A stretch of 64,000 nucleotides of DNA from Perkinsus olseni (lineage: Eukaryota > Perkinsozoa > Perkinsida > Perkinsidae): NCBI GenBank assembly GCA_013115135.1, contig JABANP010000176.1, positions 33,198-97,197 of the forward strand, read 5' to 3'. Below, in pieces: positions 35,460-48,334 of the stretch. Numbering within the stretch: the first letter of the stretch is position 1; each line of letters opens with the position of its first letter. The notes below the pieces were generated by a model. That model made no database searches. It saw nothing but the letters and a program-made list of their open reading frames with translations, and had not been told where the DNA came from. Both the position numbers and the translations under genes were made by a program.

Positions 35460-36527
35460 GTGCTTTGTCTAATCCCTGAGGCGCGGCTTTGTCTAATCCC
35501 TGAGGCGTGGCTTTGCCGAATCCCTGAGGCGAGGCCCTGGACAAACCATACCATCAGAGTTTTGGATGGAACAGTACCGAATATTCAGGTGAACTCGAAT
35601 ACCGAGACCGAGCTAAGCTGAAGTATTTCGCTGAGCATTTATTGATTAATTTTCATCGATAACTCATTCAAGTCAGCAACGGCCACACCTACTGCAAGTT
35701 CTCTAACAGCAACTTGCTTTCAGCACGAGCGCAAGGGCCCCGAGGACCCGGCGACCGGGTCGCGGTCTTCAAAAGACGGCCTTCATACCCCTCGCACACC
35801 TCCAAGTCCCCCTCGGTTCAACCGAGTCGGTTGTAGCTATATTTTTCTACAGTAGAAATTCTACTCCTGTAGGCTACAGGCTGTAGCTCCTGCAACAGAC
35901 TTTCATGGTATGATAACCTCGCACGAATGTTCGCCGCAGACGTCGCCTGAGAACAATGTCCTCAACACGTTGTCGGTTAGTTACCGACGGTAACAACGCT
36001 ACGCGATTCAGCCCATACCGATAATCTATCGGGTTACCCGATTCGGGTATATCGGCGGTAGACACTACCGGAAGACGCACGACAATCTATAGACTATAGT
36101 GATGGCCTCACATGTTGTTTCGGCTTGAGCATGCCACATAAGCGATGCAACTTGAAGTCTCTTGTTCTTGTCGGGACCCTAGTAGCCTCGACATCTTCAG
36201 GCATGATGAACGATAGGAAGTGGGCCTTCTCCCGAAATGAAGGAAAACTTCCTTAGAACAAAAAGAACGAGCCGATCTACTTTGAACTCTATGCTGATTT
36301 AGCTCCGCGCTTTCTATGCTGAGCATTGCTGAAGCCCCAGTAGCGCTTGATATGATGAATTTTGCGTAATGCATCATTAGATGGTGTAGAATAAATCTAC
36401 AGTAGCTCCGCCGATCGACTGTGTATCAGATCCAGCTTCCCTCGCGATAAACTCCGGGATGCCGCATTACACTTCGGTCAGCCTGGTCGGGCCGTAAGAC
36501 CTTCACCATAGAAGACTCGCAGGACAA
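35460..36527. repeat. Repeat mosaic between secreted-protein gene and duplicated block
   Basis: 35461-35540 holds a three-fold tandem 28-29-bp repeat (TGTCTAATCCCTGAGGCG units). 35605-35810 matches 17040-17215. 35930-36190 matches 37430-37640 (landmarks AACAACGCTACGCGATTCAG, GAGCATGCCACATAAGCGA). I see many one-base-centre hairpins (for example 35866-35880). No intact gene. Confidence 0.55.
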
Positions 36528-36920
36528 ACCTCTACTAGAGGACCCCTCGTGAACAACTAGACATCGTAAAAAGGCAACACAGCAACGTTGAATACTCTGG
36601 TACATCAAGTGACTTTCGCATCACTTGGAAGAACTTATCACGTCATGAGGAGCATCATCATATGATGATGCGCTACTATGATGATCATATCTGATGAACG
36701 AGTGGTCGCAACTAGTAACGGTGCGAGTGTCATCTCACGTCCTTCCAGGGATCATCAACAAGACAATAGGTAGTGCTACTTTCAGAAGGTGAGCAAGATG
36801 TAGAGGCATCAGCGGCCATCCTGCCAAGGCCGACGCCCTGAAAATAAATCCAGCTCAAATAGGGATTTCAGACACGAAGCTCGTCGAGGTGTCGAATCTC
36901 CTCTGAGGCCTTCGAAGGAG
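36528..36920. repeat. About 390-bp direct repeat, copy 1
   Basis: Nearly identical to 37938-38335: both run from CTACTAGAGGACCCCTCGTG through ACATCAAGTGACTTTCGCAT to AGCTCGTCGAGGTGTCGAAT and GGAGCTACCGGT. It forms part of a unit of about 1.41 kb that was duplicated in tandem. Confidence 0.85.
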
Positions 36921-36929
36921 CTACCGGTG

Positions 36930-37430
36930 AGGAGGCGCACTCATAACTCGAGCTCACCGGATTGGCAGCTGATAAAAAAAGCTCCGCCGTTCTTCGAGCC
37001 TCAAAATCGGATATCAAATTGTCGTTCCAGTTCCTCGTCCAACGCCCAGGGCTCCTCCTCTGCCTCTGGTTCCTGATGAGCGAGCAACAATCAATGCCAG
37101 TTCGACCGGTAATATGTAACGGGAGTCCCGTTACGGGACTCATAACGCTGGCCTAGGGCCATTGCGACCTCTTGGATTCCCCACAGTTCATCATGTTTCT
37201 CTTCTGAAGACCGTATGGCTTCTTCAAGATCTGCCTGTAGGCGGCGCCTCTACCACAAAAATCGGATAGCATAACCTCGAGGTCCTCTTCGATGACCTTG
37301 GTGGCTATCGTATCGTTCACTCACTTCCAAGTTCCATTCCGCTAGGAATGCGACCTCCCACTCCTGCAGTTCCTGAATTCTCTGTTCCGTGTAAGCTAAC
37401 CTCTTAAGAAGGTTCTCCGTAGAAGTCTCC
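36930..37430 (-). CDS. Possible coiled-coil exons
   Basis: The minus strand near 37055-37010 reads ALDEELERQFDIRF and near 37390-37320 LLKRLAYTEQRIQELQEWEV, both charged and helical as in the coiled-coil family. A frame at 37143-36868 overlaps in another phase. Exon limits are not resolved and the segment may be a relic. Confidence 0.35.
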
Positions 37431-37937
37431 TGAAGAGAATGTTCCCAACAAGTTGTCGGCAACAACGCTACGCGATTCAGTCTGTATCGGTAGACACGCG
37501 CTTGCACGACAATGACTATCGTGCAAGATTGTCGGGCAATCCACAGCATAGGTCTCACATCTCGTTTCGCCTTGAACATGCCACATAAGCGACCCAACTT
37601 GAAGCCCTTTTGTTTTGTTCGACGATATAACAGCCTCGATTTCTTTTGGCATGGCTAGAAGACACTGAAGAACTAATCCTGTCCCGACTCTCAAAAAGGA
37701 CTCCCCTAGCGAGCGGGAAAACCAATTCCACTGTGAGGCCCAAGCTAAAGCTCAAGCACAAAGTATCCAAGCGAAGTACAGATGTACGTCGTGAATTAAG
37801 CATAATCTGTCACAGAATCGTGCAGGATCTGCCTGGCTTCACCAACCGACTCTGTGTCAGATCCTCGCTAAGACGACCTGGTTGAAGCGACTCAGTGATT
37901 CACACTCACAGTGAAATTCACTGCGTTAATCAATGAT

Positions 37938-38335
37938 TCTCTACTAGAGGACCCCTCGTGACCAACTAGACATCGTAAAAAGGCAACACAGCAACGTTGA
38001 ATACTCTGGTACATCAAGTGACTTTCGCATCACTTGGAAGAACTTATCACGTCATGAGGAGCATCATCATATGATGATGCGCTACTATGATGATCAAATC
38101 TGATGAACGAGCGGTCGCAACTAGTAACGGTGCGAGTGTCATCTCACGTCCTTCCAGGGATCATCAACAAGACAATAGGTAGCGCTACTTTCAGAAGGTG
38201 AGCAAGATGTAGAGGCATCACGGGCCATCCTGCCAAGGCCGACGCCCTGAAGATAAATCCAGCTCAAATAGAGATTTCAGACACCAAGCTCGTCGAGGTG
38301 TCGAATCTCCTCTGAGGCCTTCGACGGAGCTACCG
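37938..38335. repeat. About 390-bp direct repeat, copy 2
   Basis: Second copy of 36528-36920, with only scattered substitutions (for example GAACAACTAG against GACCAACTAG). Its right end abuts the start of the 2.4-kb duplication. Confidence 0.85.
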
Positions 38336-38338
38336 GTA

Positions 38339-40790
38339 AGTTTGCACGCGCGATTTCTCACATCCTCCTCAGGATGGCTTTGAGAGAGTCTCGGACAGAG
38401 ACCGCCGATCTTGAGGCTTTTCAATCGTTCCGAACTCAGCAATGAGGCAAATCAACTTCGATGCTCTGAGATAACGCACTTCAGCACTAAGATCATTCGA
38501 ACAAAGTCCTGCTCCTCACTCTCCCTGGTGAGCTTGGAGGAGTTGCTGTTGAGCCTGATAGGCTTCCCCTGTATGTGTTAGAGTCATCGGGGCGCGACGA
38601 GGGAAGTGAAGACGGACGCCAACTCTCCACCTGCGGATAATAGAAGCTCTAGCTGGTAGGTGAAGGTTGATAGTCCACTACGCACTTCTGGCTCGTCCAA
38701 GGGAGGAGGCTGCGCAGCTCCGGGAATAAATCCAGGACGGTTTAGCATGCTACGATTACTGAGAAGGAGATACTGGGCGCTTATCGGGCACATGCTCAGG
38801 AAGCCTCGCTAGTAGATGGCGATCCGTTTAGAGCTATGAGGTACCTTCCCGAGTCAAGAACGCCTTCTTCCTCGGTTGCTCCGGTGCTCCGTTCTCCGGC
38901 ATCTAGTCTCTCAATAACTGGGAAAAGTATAACCCAATCAAGCCTTAAAACTTTTAAGTTAAAAGACCAAGCACATCGAGGAATGCTGGAAGATGATGTT
39001 TGAGAGAAAATATCGTCAGGGTATGAAGGCATCAGTGCCGGAGAAAATCACATTTGGAAACCCGATATACGTCTGCCCAACAGTTTGGTAAGGCTAGAAA
39101 ACATCACCCACTGTGACAAGGTGGGCGTTCTCACCCTGCTCCAGATCCTTCAGCCTTCCCTCTGCTATCCATTTGTTAACTATCGACCTCTCGTATTTTG
39201 CCAACTCAACCTTGAGAAGACATATTTCGTTATAGACCAACGTGTTTTGGCTCCCAGCGTGGGAGTCCCAGCCAAGGACTCCTAGGTCGCGCATAAACTT
39301 GATGGCCGAAACAGTTTCCTACCACTATCACATGACGGAGATTTTCCTTCAGCTCTCTGATCGTTATCGGGCATTCTTCTACAGCGGGAAGTTTGTATCT
39401 TTCAACCTACGATACGAGCCGTGAATTGATCTAATGATTGAAGTGACAACCCAAACTGTTAGCCGCAGGGAAGTCCGACTCGATGTATCAATTCCCGCCG
39501 ATGTTCCTGCACGAGGCAGTCAATCTCTCTCTCAAGGCAAAGTCCCATAACATCCTGAGCTGTGACCGAGGGTCCTCCACAAGCCTGATTCGGGTACTTA
39601 TAAAAGCGAGTGGTAGGCCCTGGAACGTCCACCTCAACAAGCTCCGATGGCTCGGTGCTACACTCTTGCCCTCCGTCCGACAACTCAAGCGCTTCCCTCT
39701 CTTCGTCCACTGGCTGAAGAATCTGCCAGATAGATCATGTAGCACATTAGACAATCACCTTCTGAAGAAAGTCGCAGCGTACTACTGAAGTTTGATCTCA
39801 GAGTCTATGGAGATCTAGAAGATCCGGTCTACTTTGACATAGACCGGTCCGGTATGTTCAACGGTTGAACGGTAGACCTGGTCTGATCAGATCTACTAGA
39901 TCTGCACAGATCCCTCCGAGGTCCACAGCTCACAAGCCTGTGATTTGAATGTCTTTACTCACCGTTGACTCTCCCTCGACTGCTCCTTTCCGCTCTTCAT
40001 TCTGCTGCTGGAAGCTTTGGCAGATTTTCTCAAGCTCATGGTTTCGTTCCAGTTCTCGTCGCCAGAGATGATGAACTTCATGTAGATTTTTGCTGTAGAT
40101 TGCTTGGCGTTGCTGACAGAAGAGATAACTATGTTACTAGTAGATGGTTGTTAGTGGCACTGAGACATCAGCATCACTCGAATAGCTTTAGCGCAAGCTT
40201 ACCACGCAGAAGTCTCACAATCCACGACCATAGAACCACTAGCCCCTATTTAGGAACGGTGATTTTCCTGCCTAGGCTAAAGTTCTCACTCTTAATTCTT
40301 CGGAGTGATGCTTCTCAAGCCTTTCCTGCTCGGCAGTTAACTCAATCTGCTTCAACTCGAGTAATGCCGTGTATTCTCTGAGGCGCTCATAATGGTCTCG
40401 GGGTATGGACAAAGTCATAAGATGGTAGAAACTACAGGGTGGCAAGACGGAGTCTTGAAGACTCCGTATAGCGATAGCAACCAAGCGCAGCAGCCTCAGC
40501 TGCGAAGGCCTCGTGGCTGCCTGAGCTTTGCGCTAGCTTTAAGCCTCGAGATCCCTGACTCAGGAATCTCGAGGAATCCAGAGGCTCGAAGATCTAGTCA
40601 AAGCAGTGCTCAGCGAACAAGCAGGATCGTAATAAACCCGGATTGCTCAATACCAAATCAGGACTCTGTTTTCATAAGGATTCTTGATGCTCCCACTTAT
40701 CGTCGCATGACGACGACTCACGTCCCTGAGAGACGGTCCCTCTGATGTTCACCAAGATCGAGATTGACCGAGGCAACTCATCGTCGTTTC
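38339..40790. repeat. 2.4-kb segmental duplication, copy 1
   Basis: From GTTTGCACGCGCGATTTCTC to about GACTCACGTCCCT the segment matches 43678-46040, with long identical blocks, for example all of 39440-40140 against 44746-45446. The two copies differ by point changes and by several small insertions that form perfect hairpins. The copies lie about 5.34 kb apart in direct orientation. Confidence 0.9.
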
Positions 40791-41905
40791 GTGAAATATA
40801 ACCATAATGGTTAAACCATTTACACACAGTAGAAACCTTCATATATGTGGTGAAATTCCATACGCTTGGGAAATGATGGTGTTAGGAGAATTGGCCACCG
40901 TATGTCCTCTTGTACTCTTTCAAACGAAGCAGCCAGTGATCTCATGCGTACTACTAGCTTCCCCGCACAAGGAGACCTTGGAAGCTGTTTCGCCCTGCTC
41001 TTTTCTTCTGTATCCGCGCAGCAGCATCTCCTGAGATTCATACGCAGCTAACGTAGCACAATCGAATTTGTCACCCTTTATCAGTCGTAGCATACCACCT
41101 GCGTGACTATCTTATTCCTCAGCACGATCGTTATATTCGTCCGGAGCCTAAGAGCGGCATCCTTATCTCGGAGAATTTTCCTGAGCTTCTTGTTGGCTTC
41201 GAGGGCTTCGTCGCGAGCCTGATCACTGTGACTCACAGTCTGTGAGAGTCTCTCACTTCCGAAGAAAAAAACAACAGACTAGCGAACTTTGATAATGCCC
41301 TCCCGTTCGGCCTCGTTCTTCCGCTGCATATCCCGTACTTTCGAAAGCTCGTTAAGATGATTCCCTTCTAACTGGCTGTAGTCCTAAAGAGATCTTACTA
41401 TTAATCAGTTTCGATCCCATGGGAATTCGTTGATCACCTCTGCGATCCTCTCAAGCTCGGCCTCCATATTATTCATTAATTGTCTCATTGCCTCAAGTCG
41501 CCACTCTAGATTTTTTCGCAAGTTCGTTTGTTCATCGAAGATTGCCTAAGACCAAGGGAATACTACTATTGTATTTTACCGGGAAATGGTGTAGAAACGC
41601 CAACATCTGAAGAGTCATTCGAGTACGCAGAGTGGAGTGTCCCGACGAAGTAGAAATATTGAAGGCGACGGAAAAGAAGTACAAATCAACAGAACCGGGA
41701 TATAAATTCTACCTGTTCCCGCCTATGTGTTATAATCGTCAGCGTGTCCAGTCCACCTTCAGGGCTCTTGTCCAGGGCTTGGCGCTTGGCCTTGCCTGCA
41801 CCTAGTATCGAGTAGCCCACGACTTGTACTTCGTTATTTTTTTGCAATTTACGGATTTCTCTTTCGGTTTCTTCCTGTTCTCTCCTATGAGTATCGCCCT
41901 GAATT
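38584..41905 (-). CDS. Coiled-coil protein with conserved C-terminal domain, copy 1
   Basis: Exons, N- to C-terminal: 41900-41735 (EETEREIRKLQKNNEVQVVG), 41545-41430 (LRKNLEWRLEAMRQLMNNME), 41380-41285, 41215-41100 (ANKKLRKILRDKDAALRLRT), about 40398-40290 (LLELKQIELTAEQERLEKHH), 40112-39963 (LWRRELERNHELEKICQSF), 39728-39459, 39290-39112, 38917-38796 and 38793-38584. The N-terminal half is coiled coil. The exon at 39728 carries VDVPGPTTRFYKYPNQACGG and LEREIDCLVQEHRRELI; the one at 39290 carries ELAKYERSIVNKWIAEGRL; the last ends TFTYQLELLLSAGGELASVF. I do not recognise the C-terminal part. A separate exon at 42600-42450 with one membrane helix (FLIIIVFVAGLSGIVMIF) may be the N-terminus. Some joins are unresolved. 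Confidence 0.6.
40447..40467. repeat. Perfect 10-bp hairpin present only in duplication copy 1
   Basis: Arm ACGGAGTCTT, centre G, arm AAGACTCCGT. At the matching place in copy 2 (45714-45725) the sequence is simply GGCAAGACTCTGTATAGC, so 14 bases are extra in copy 1. Confidence 0.95.
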
Positions 41906-42449
41906 CAAAAAAAGCCAGTCGATGTCGTTGGCCCGCACTCTAATGGGAACTGGGCAAAGCTGATCTCTCTCGATATCGCTCCAAAAATTTGGTATGACCG
42001 TCGTGAGCAGAACCGGCCTGCTGCTGTAGTAGACGTGCTATTCACTGCTGTCTTACTGCCCCTGGGGCAGTGAAAGGCTCGATACTAAGAGGATTGAATC
42101 TTGAGAGCCGTAAGCCCGAGCATGCTGCTCCAGTGCCCAGGTAGAACGATTGCACAGTGAACGCGCTACACGTAAAATATGCTGCAGTTAAGTGTAGGCT
42201 AGAATTGGCAGTGAGTAGTCGCTAGCGAACGCGCTGGAGAGATCTGAATTCCAGTCACTTCGCCTCCCATTTTCGACCGTTCAATTCTCTGACCGGTCTC
42301 AACGTGCCGTTAAGTCAACAATAAGGCAGATTGCTCACGCACTCCGTTGGGACTTCAACATCCGGAGATCAGTCTTTCGGTGGACTGTTTTCGGGCTGAT
42401 AACGGCGTTTTACTTCTGTATGCTCAGCATGGATATTCATCGGCTTCCT

Positions 42450-42605
42450 GTGTGTCACGGGAAGACTTCTGGATTTTCCTCTCGCGGAGTTGTTTGCCAC
42501 CTTCTCCTCCACTCTTGTCGGGGAAGATCATCACGATTCCTGAGAGGCCGGCTACAAATACGATAATGATCAGGAATCTAAGCGTCGCGAATAGCTCTTA
42601 TTAAC
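42450..42605 (-). CDS. Membrane-anchor exon (possible start of the coiled-coil gene)
   Basis: The minus strand reads FATLRFLIIIVFVAGLSGIV, then MIFPDKSGGEGGKQLRERK. This is one hydrophobic helix followed by a basic, charged stretch, typical of a signal anchor. The downstream reading HAEHTEVKRRYQPENSPPK (near 42440-42380) is in a different frame, so an intron or frameshift lies between. Its link to the gene at 38.6-41.9 kb is inferred from strand and order. Confidence 0.45.
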
Positions 42606-42907
42606 CGAATTCACGAGCTGTGCTGTGTGAGTTAGGATAGATATTTACACACCCGAGTAGTATACGTTGCTATGCGGCAACATTCTCAGAGTACCCATTT
42701 ACTCGACACTATAAGCTGACGACCAGCTGATGACCAGCTTTACATATACTCAGCACCTCAGTGCGTACCCTCTCAACTGCCGATCCGCTAGTGGCATCAG
42801 GTTCATCAGTGCTCTACTGCATTCCACCGAGTCCGGTTGCATCGTCTTCTCTTCCACGTGGTTAGTTATCTCCTCTCTTAAACACCCCTAGATTCGAATA
42901 TGCGGAT

Positions 42908-43171
42908 TTAAGAACGTCGGATTTTCACCATACGCTGGTCCTCTGGTAATCGTTCGCGCCCTGGCAGCCTTCTTGTAGCACTTGACCCGGTCGGTCGTAT
43001 CCACGGCCCAGTTTTACGTTGGCCGGCAACAAGGCCTACACCATGGAACTCTGTCTCAACGAAAAGCTCAATCGCCCCACATACCTCCCTGTGCTCAGGG
43101 GTATATTTGTTGTGGATTAAACAGCACTGTTGGGCCCTCTTCGACTGCTCTGCGTGTTCATTTGATGCCAA
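42908..43171 (-). CDS. Hypothetical exon
   Basis: The reading AEQSKRAQQCCLIHNKYTPE followed by HREVCGAIELFVETEFHGVG has coding character. No motif is recognised and no splice partners were placed. It is followed to the right by a cluster of perfect hairpins (43267-43297). Confidence 0.35.
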   Translation of the reverse strand: MASNEHAEQSKRAQQCCLIHNKYTPEHREVCGAIELFVETEFHGVGLVAGQRKTGPWIRPTGSSATRRLPGRERLPEDQRMVKIRRS

Positions 43172-43921
43172 CTTGGCATTGCCAAGCGCTGATCACAATA
43201 CATGGCAAGTTCGGTCGGCCCGCGTGCAGTACTGCCTGTAATAATACAGTACCAAGCCTGCTACGGGACTCCCGTAACGGGAGTCATACAGTATGACTCA
43301 TACTGGACACTTCACTTCAGTGACTCAACACGCGCGGAACGTCTATTCTCGAGATGTTCCTTAGAGGAACTTCCCTGGATGATTATTTACCTCCACGTCG
43401 GCGTCCGCGATATTGTGTTGTGGATGTGAAGTTGCAGCTGTTAAATCGCTAGGGACGCTAGGGATTGTACTCTCCATTTTTAGCAGCTGAAAAGAGTTTT
43501 AAGCCTGAACTCGTGATAGTAGAAGTCGAGAACTCCCGCTGGGAGTCTCCCGTCAGCACGAACGCAACACCAAGTTGGTCCAGTGAGCTCGAGGATGCTG
43601 GTACAACTCATCAACTTTCGATTAAGCAGAATCGTCGTATCTAGAAGACGGGAAAGCCGTAATCGCTTGTGGTAAAAGTTTGCACGCGCGATTTCTCACA
43701 TCCTCCTCAGGAAGGCCTTTAGAGAGTCCCTGACAGAGACCGCCGGTCTTGCGGCTTTTCAATCGTTCCGAGCTCAGCAAGAAGCGAAATCAACTTCGAT
43801 GCTCTGAGAGAACGCACTTCAGCACTAAGATCATTCGAACAAAGTCCTGCTCCTCACTCTCCCTGGTGAGCTTGGAGGAGTTGCTGTTGAGCCTGATAGG
43901 CTTCCCCTGTATGTGTTGGAG

Positions 43922-45700
43922 TCATCGGGGCGCGACGAGGGAAGTGAAGACGGACGCCAACTCTCCACCTGCGGATAATAGAAGCTCTAGCTGGTAGGTG
44001 AAGGTTGATAGTCCACTACGCACTTCTGGCTCGTCCAAGGGAGGAGGCTGCGCAGCTCCGGGAATAAATCCAGGACGGTTTAGCATGCTACGATTACTGG
44101 GAAGGAGATACTGGGCGCTTATCGGGCACATGCTCAGGAAGCCTCGCTAGTAGATGGCGATCCGTTTAGAGCTATGAAGTACCTTCCCGAGTCAAGAACG
44201 CCTTCTTCCTCCGTTGCTTCGCTGCTCCGTTCTTCGGCATCTAGTCTCTCAATAACTGGGAAAAGTATAACCCAATGAAGGCTTAAAAGACCAAGCACAT
44301 CAAGGAATGCTGGAAGATGATGTTTGAGAGAAAATATCGTCAGGGTATGAAGACAACACTGCCGGAGAAAAACATATTTGGAAACCCGATTTACGTCCGC
44401 CCAGCAGTTTGGTTGAGCCAGAAAACATCACCCACTGTGACAAGGTGGGCGTTCTCACCCTGCTCCAAATTCTTCTTCCTTTCCTCTTCTATCCATTTGT
44501 TAACTATCGACCTCTCGTATTTCGCCAACTCAACCTTGAGAACATATGCATTCTGGCTCCCAGCGTGGGAGTCCTAGCCTAGGACTCCTGGGACGCGTAT
44601 AAACTTCACGGCCGAAAGAGTATCCTACCAATATCACATGGTGGAGATTTTCCTTCAGCTCTCTGATCGTTATCGGACATTCTGCTACAGCGGGAAGTTT
44701 GTATCTTTCAACCTACGATACGAGCCGTGAATTGATCTAATGTTCGAAGTGACAACCCAAACTGTTAGCCGCAGGGAAATCCGACTTGATGTATCAATTC
44801 CCGCCGATGTTCCTGCACGAGGCAGTCAATCTCTCTCTCAAGGCAAAGTCCCATAACATCCTGAGCTGTGACCGAGGGTCCTCCATAAGCCTGATTCGGG
44901 TACTTATAAAAGCGAGTGGTAGGCCCTGGAACGTCCACCTCAACAAGCTCCGATGGCTCGGTGCTACACTCTTGCCCTCGGTCCGACAACTCAAGCGCTT
45001 CCCTCTCTTCGTCCACTGGCTGAAGAATCTGCCAGATAGATCATGTAGCACATTAGACAATCACCTTCTGAAGAAAGTCGCAGCGTACTACTGAAGTTTG
45101 ATCTCAGAGTCTATGGAGATCTAGAAGATCCGGTCTACTTTGACATAGACCGGTCCGGTATGTTCAACGGTTGAACGGTAGACCTGGTCTGATCAGATCT
45201 ACTAGATCTGCACAGATCCCTCCGAGGTCCACAGCTCACAAGCCTGTGATTTGAATGTCTTTACTCACCGTTGACTCTCCCTCGACTGCTCCTTTCCGCT
45301 CTTCATTCTGCTGCTGGAAGCTTTGGCAGATTTTCTCAAGCTCATGGTTTCGTTCCAGTTCTCGTCGCCAGAGATGATGAACTTCATGTAGATTTTTGCT
45401 GTAGATTGCTTGGCGTTGCTGACAGAAGAGATAACTATGTTACTAGTAGATGGATAGCCCTAGCGCACGATTACCACGCAGAAGTCTCACAATCCACGAC
45501 CATAGAACCACTAGCCCCTATTTACGAACTGTGATTTTCCTGCCTATGCTAAAGTTCTCACTCTTAATTCTTCGGAATGATGCTTCTCAAGCCTTTACTG
45601 CTCGGCAGTTAACTCAATCTGCTTCAACTCGAGTAATGCCGTGTATTCTCTGAGGCGTTCATGATGGTCTCGGGGTATGGACATAGTCCTAAGATGGTAG
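43922..45700 (-). pseudogene. Coiled-coil protein, 5'-truncated duplicate
   Basis: It repeats the 3' exons of the gene at 38.6-41.9 kb: 44131-43922 (C-terminus, one residue changed), about 44580-44400, 45034-44765 (VDVPGPTTRFYKYPNQAYGG), 45418-45269 (LWRRELERNHELEKICQSF) and about 45660-45560. The upstream exons of copy 1 (41.1-41.9 kb) are absent; the duplication ends near 46040 and PP2A sequence follows at once. The remaining reading frames are open, so it could be a shortened gene rather than a dead one, but no start or promoter is evident. Confidence 0.6.
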
Positions 45701-45844
45701 ACACTACAGGGTGGCAAGACTCTGTATAGCGATAGCAACCAAGCGCAGCAGCCTCAGCTGCGAAGGCCTCGTGGCTGCCTGAGCTTTGCGCGAGCTTCGA
45801 GCCTCGAGATCCCTGACTCTGGAATCTCGAGCTATCCAGAGGCT

Positions 45845-45952
45845 CGAAGATGATCTTCGATTTTCGGAAGATCTAGTCAAAGCAGTGCTCAGCGAACTAC
45901 TTGTTCGCTCGATCCTGCTTGAAGCAGGATCGTAATTATTACGACGTAATAA
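45845..45952. repeat. Four hairpins present only in duplication copy 2
   Basis: 45845-45859 is CGAAGAT, G, ATCTTCG. 45892-45908 is GCGAAC, five bases, GTTCGC. 45910-45932 is CGATCCTGCTT, G, AAGCAGGATCG. 45936-45952 is TTATTACG, A, CGTAATAA. Copy 1 (40585-40645) has none of them; there the same words occur once (CTCGAAGATCTAG and GCGAACAAGCAGGATCGTAA). Confidence 0.95.
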
Positions 45953-46167
45953 ACCCGGATTGTTCAATACCAAATCAGGACTCTGTTTTCATAAGAATTC
46001 TTGATGCGCCCACTTATCGTCGTATGACGACTCACGTCCCTCTGATATTGACAAGCCAACTCATCATCGTTTCGTGAAATATAACAATCTACACACAGTA
46101 GGAGCCTTCATATATTTTACTCGAGAGAAACGACTGATGATGCACCGGCTGGGGGGCCTCACATCAA

Positions 46168-48026
<1,859 letters not shown>

Positions 48027-48334
48027 TCGAGTATCCCAGCCCTGCGGTGTCGACCACTACCTGTCCAGATCGGCTCTCCCTGGTAGGGGCGGCTCGCCGG
48101 TAGAAGATACACTTTTCGGCGATGCGATCGATGTTTCTGCAGCAGCCGTCATCGCTCCACCACGACCGCTATTATACATTAACAGCAGCAAAAAACTGAC
48201 ACAACTCACGCTCTGTGAACTCCCAGCTTCAACCTTAGATACCAACGTGGAACTCAACATTCTCGTCGTGGAATCACAACAGCTGGTTGAGGCCAAGGAG
48301 CGTTTGCTCAAGATTTCCGTGATTTGAAACTTCA

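Larger units (their letters stand above)
43678..46040. repeat. 2.4-kb segmental duplication, copy 2
   Basis: Partner of 38339-40790. Relative to copy 1 it has hairpin-forming insertions at 45845-45865 and 45892-45952, and lacks the hairpin of copy 1 at 40447-40467. Confidence 0.9.

Noticed and set aside
16380..45000. The short palindromes as a CRISPR array or terminators
   Set aside because: The hairpins differ in sequence, are not regularly spaced, have no spacers, and the genome is eukaryotic.
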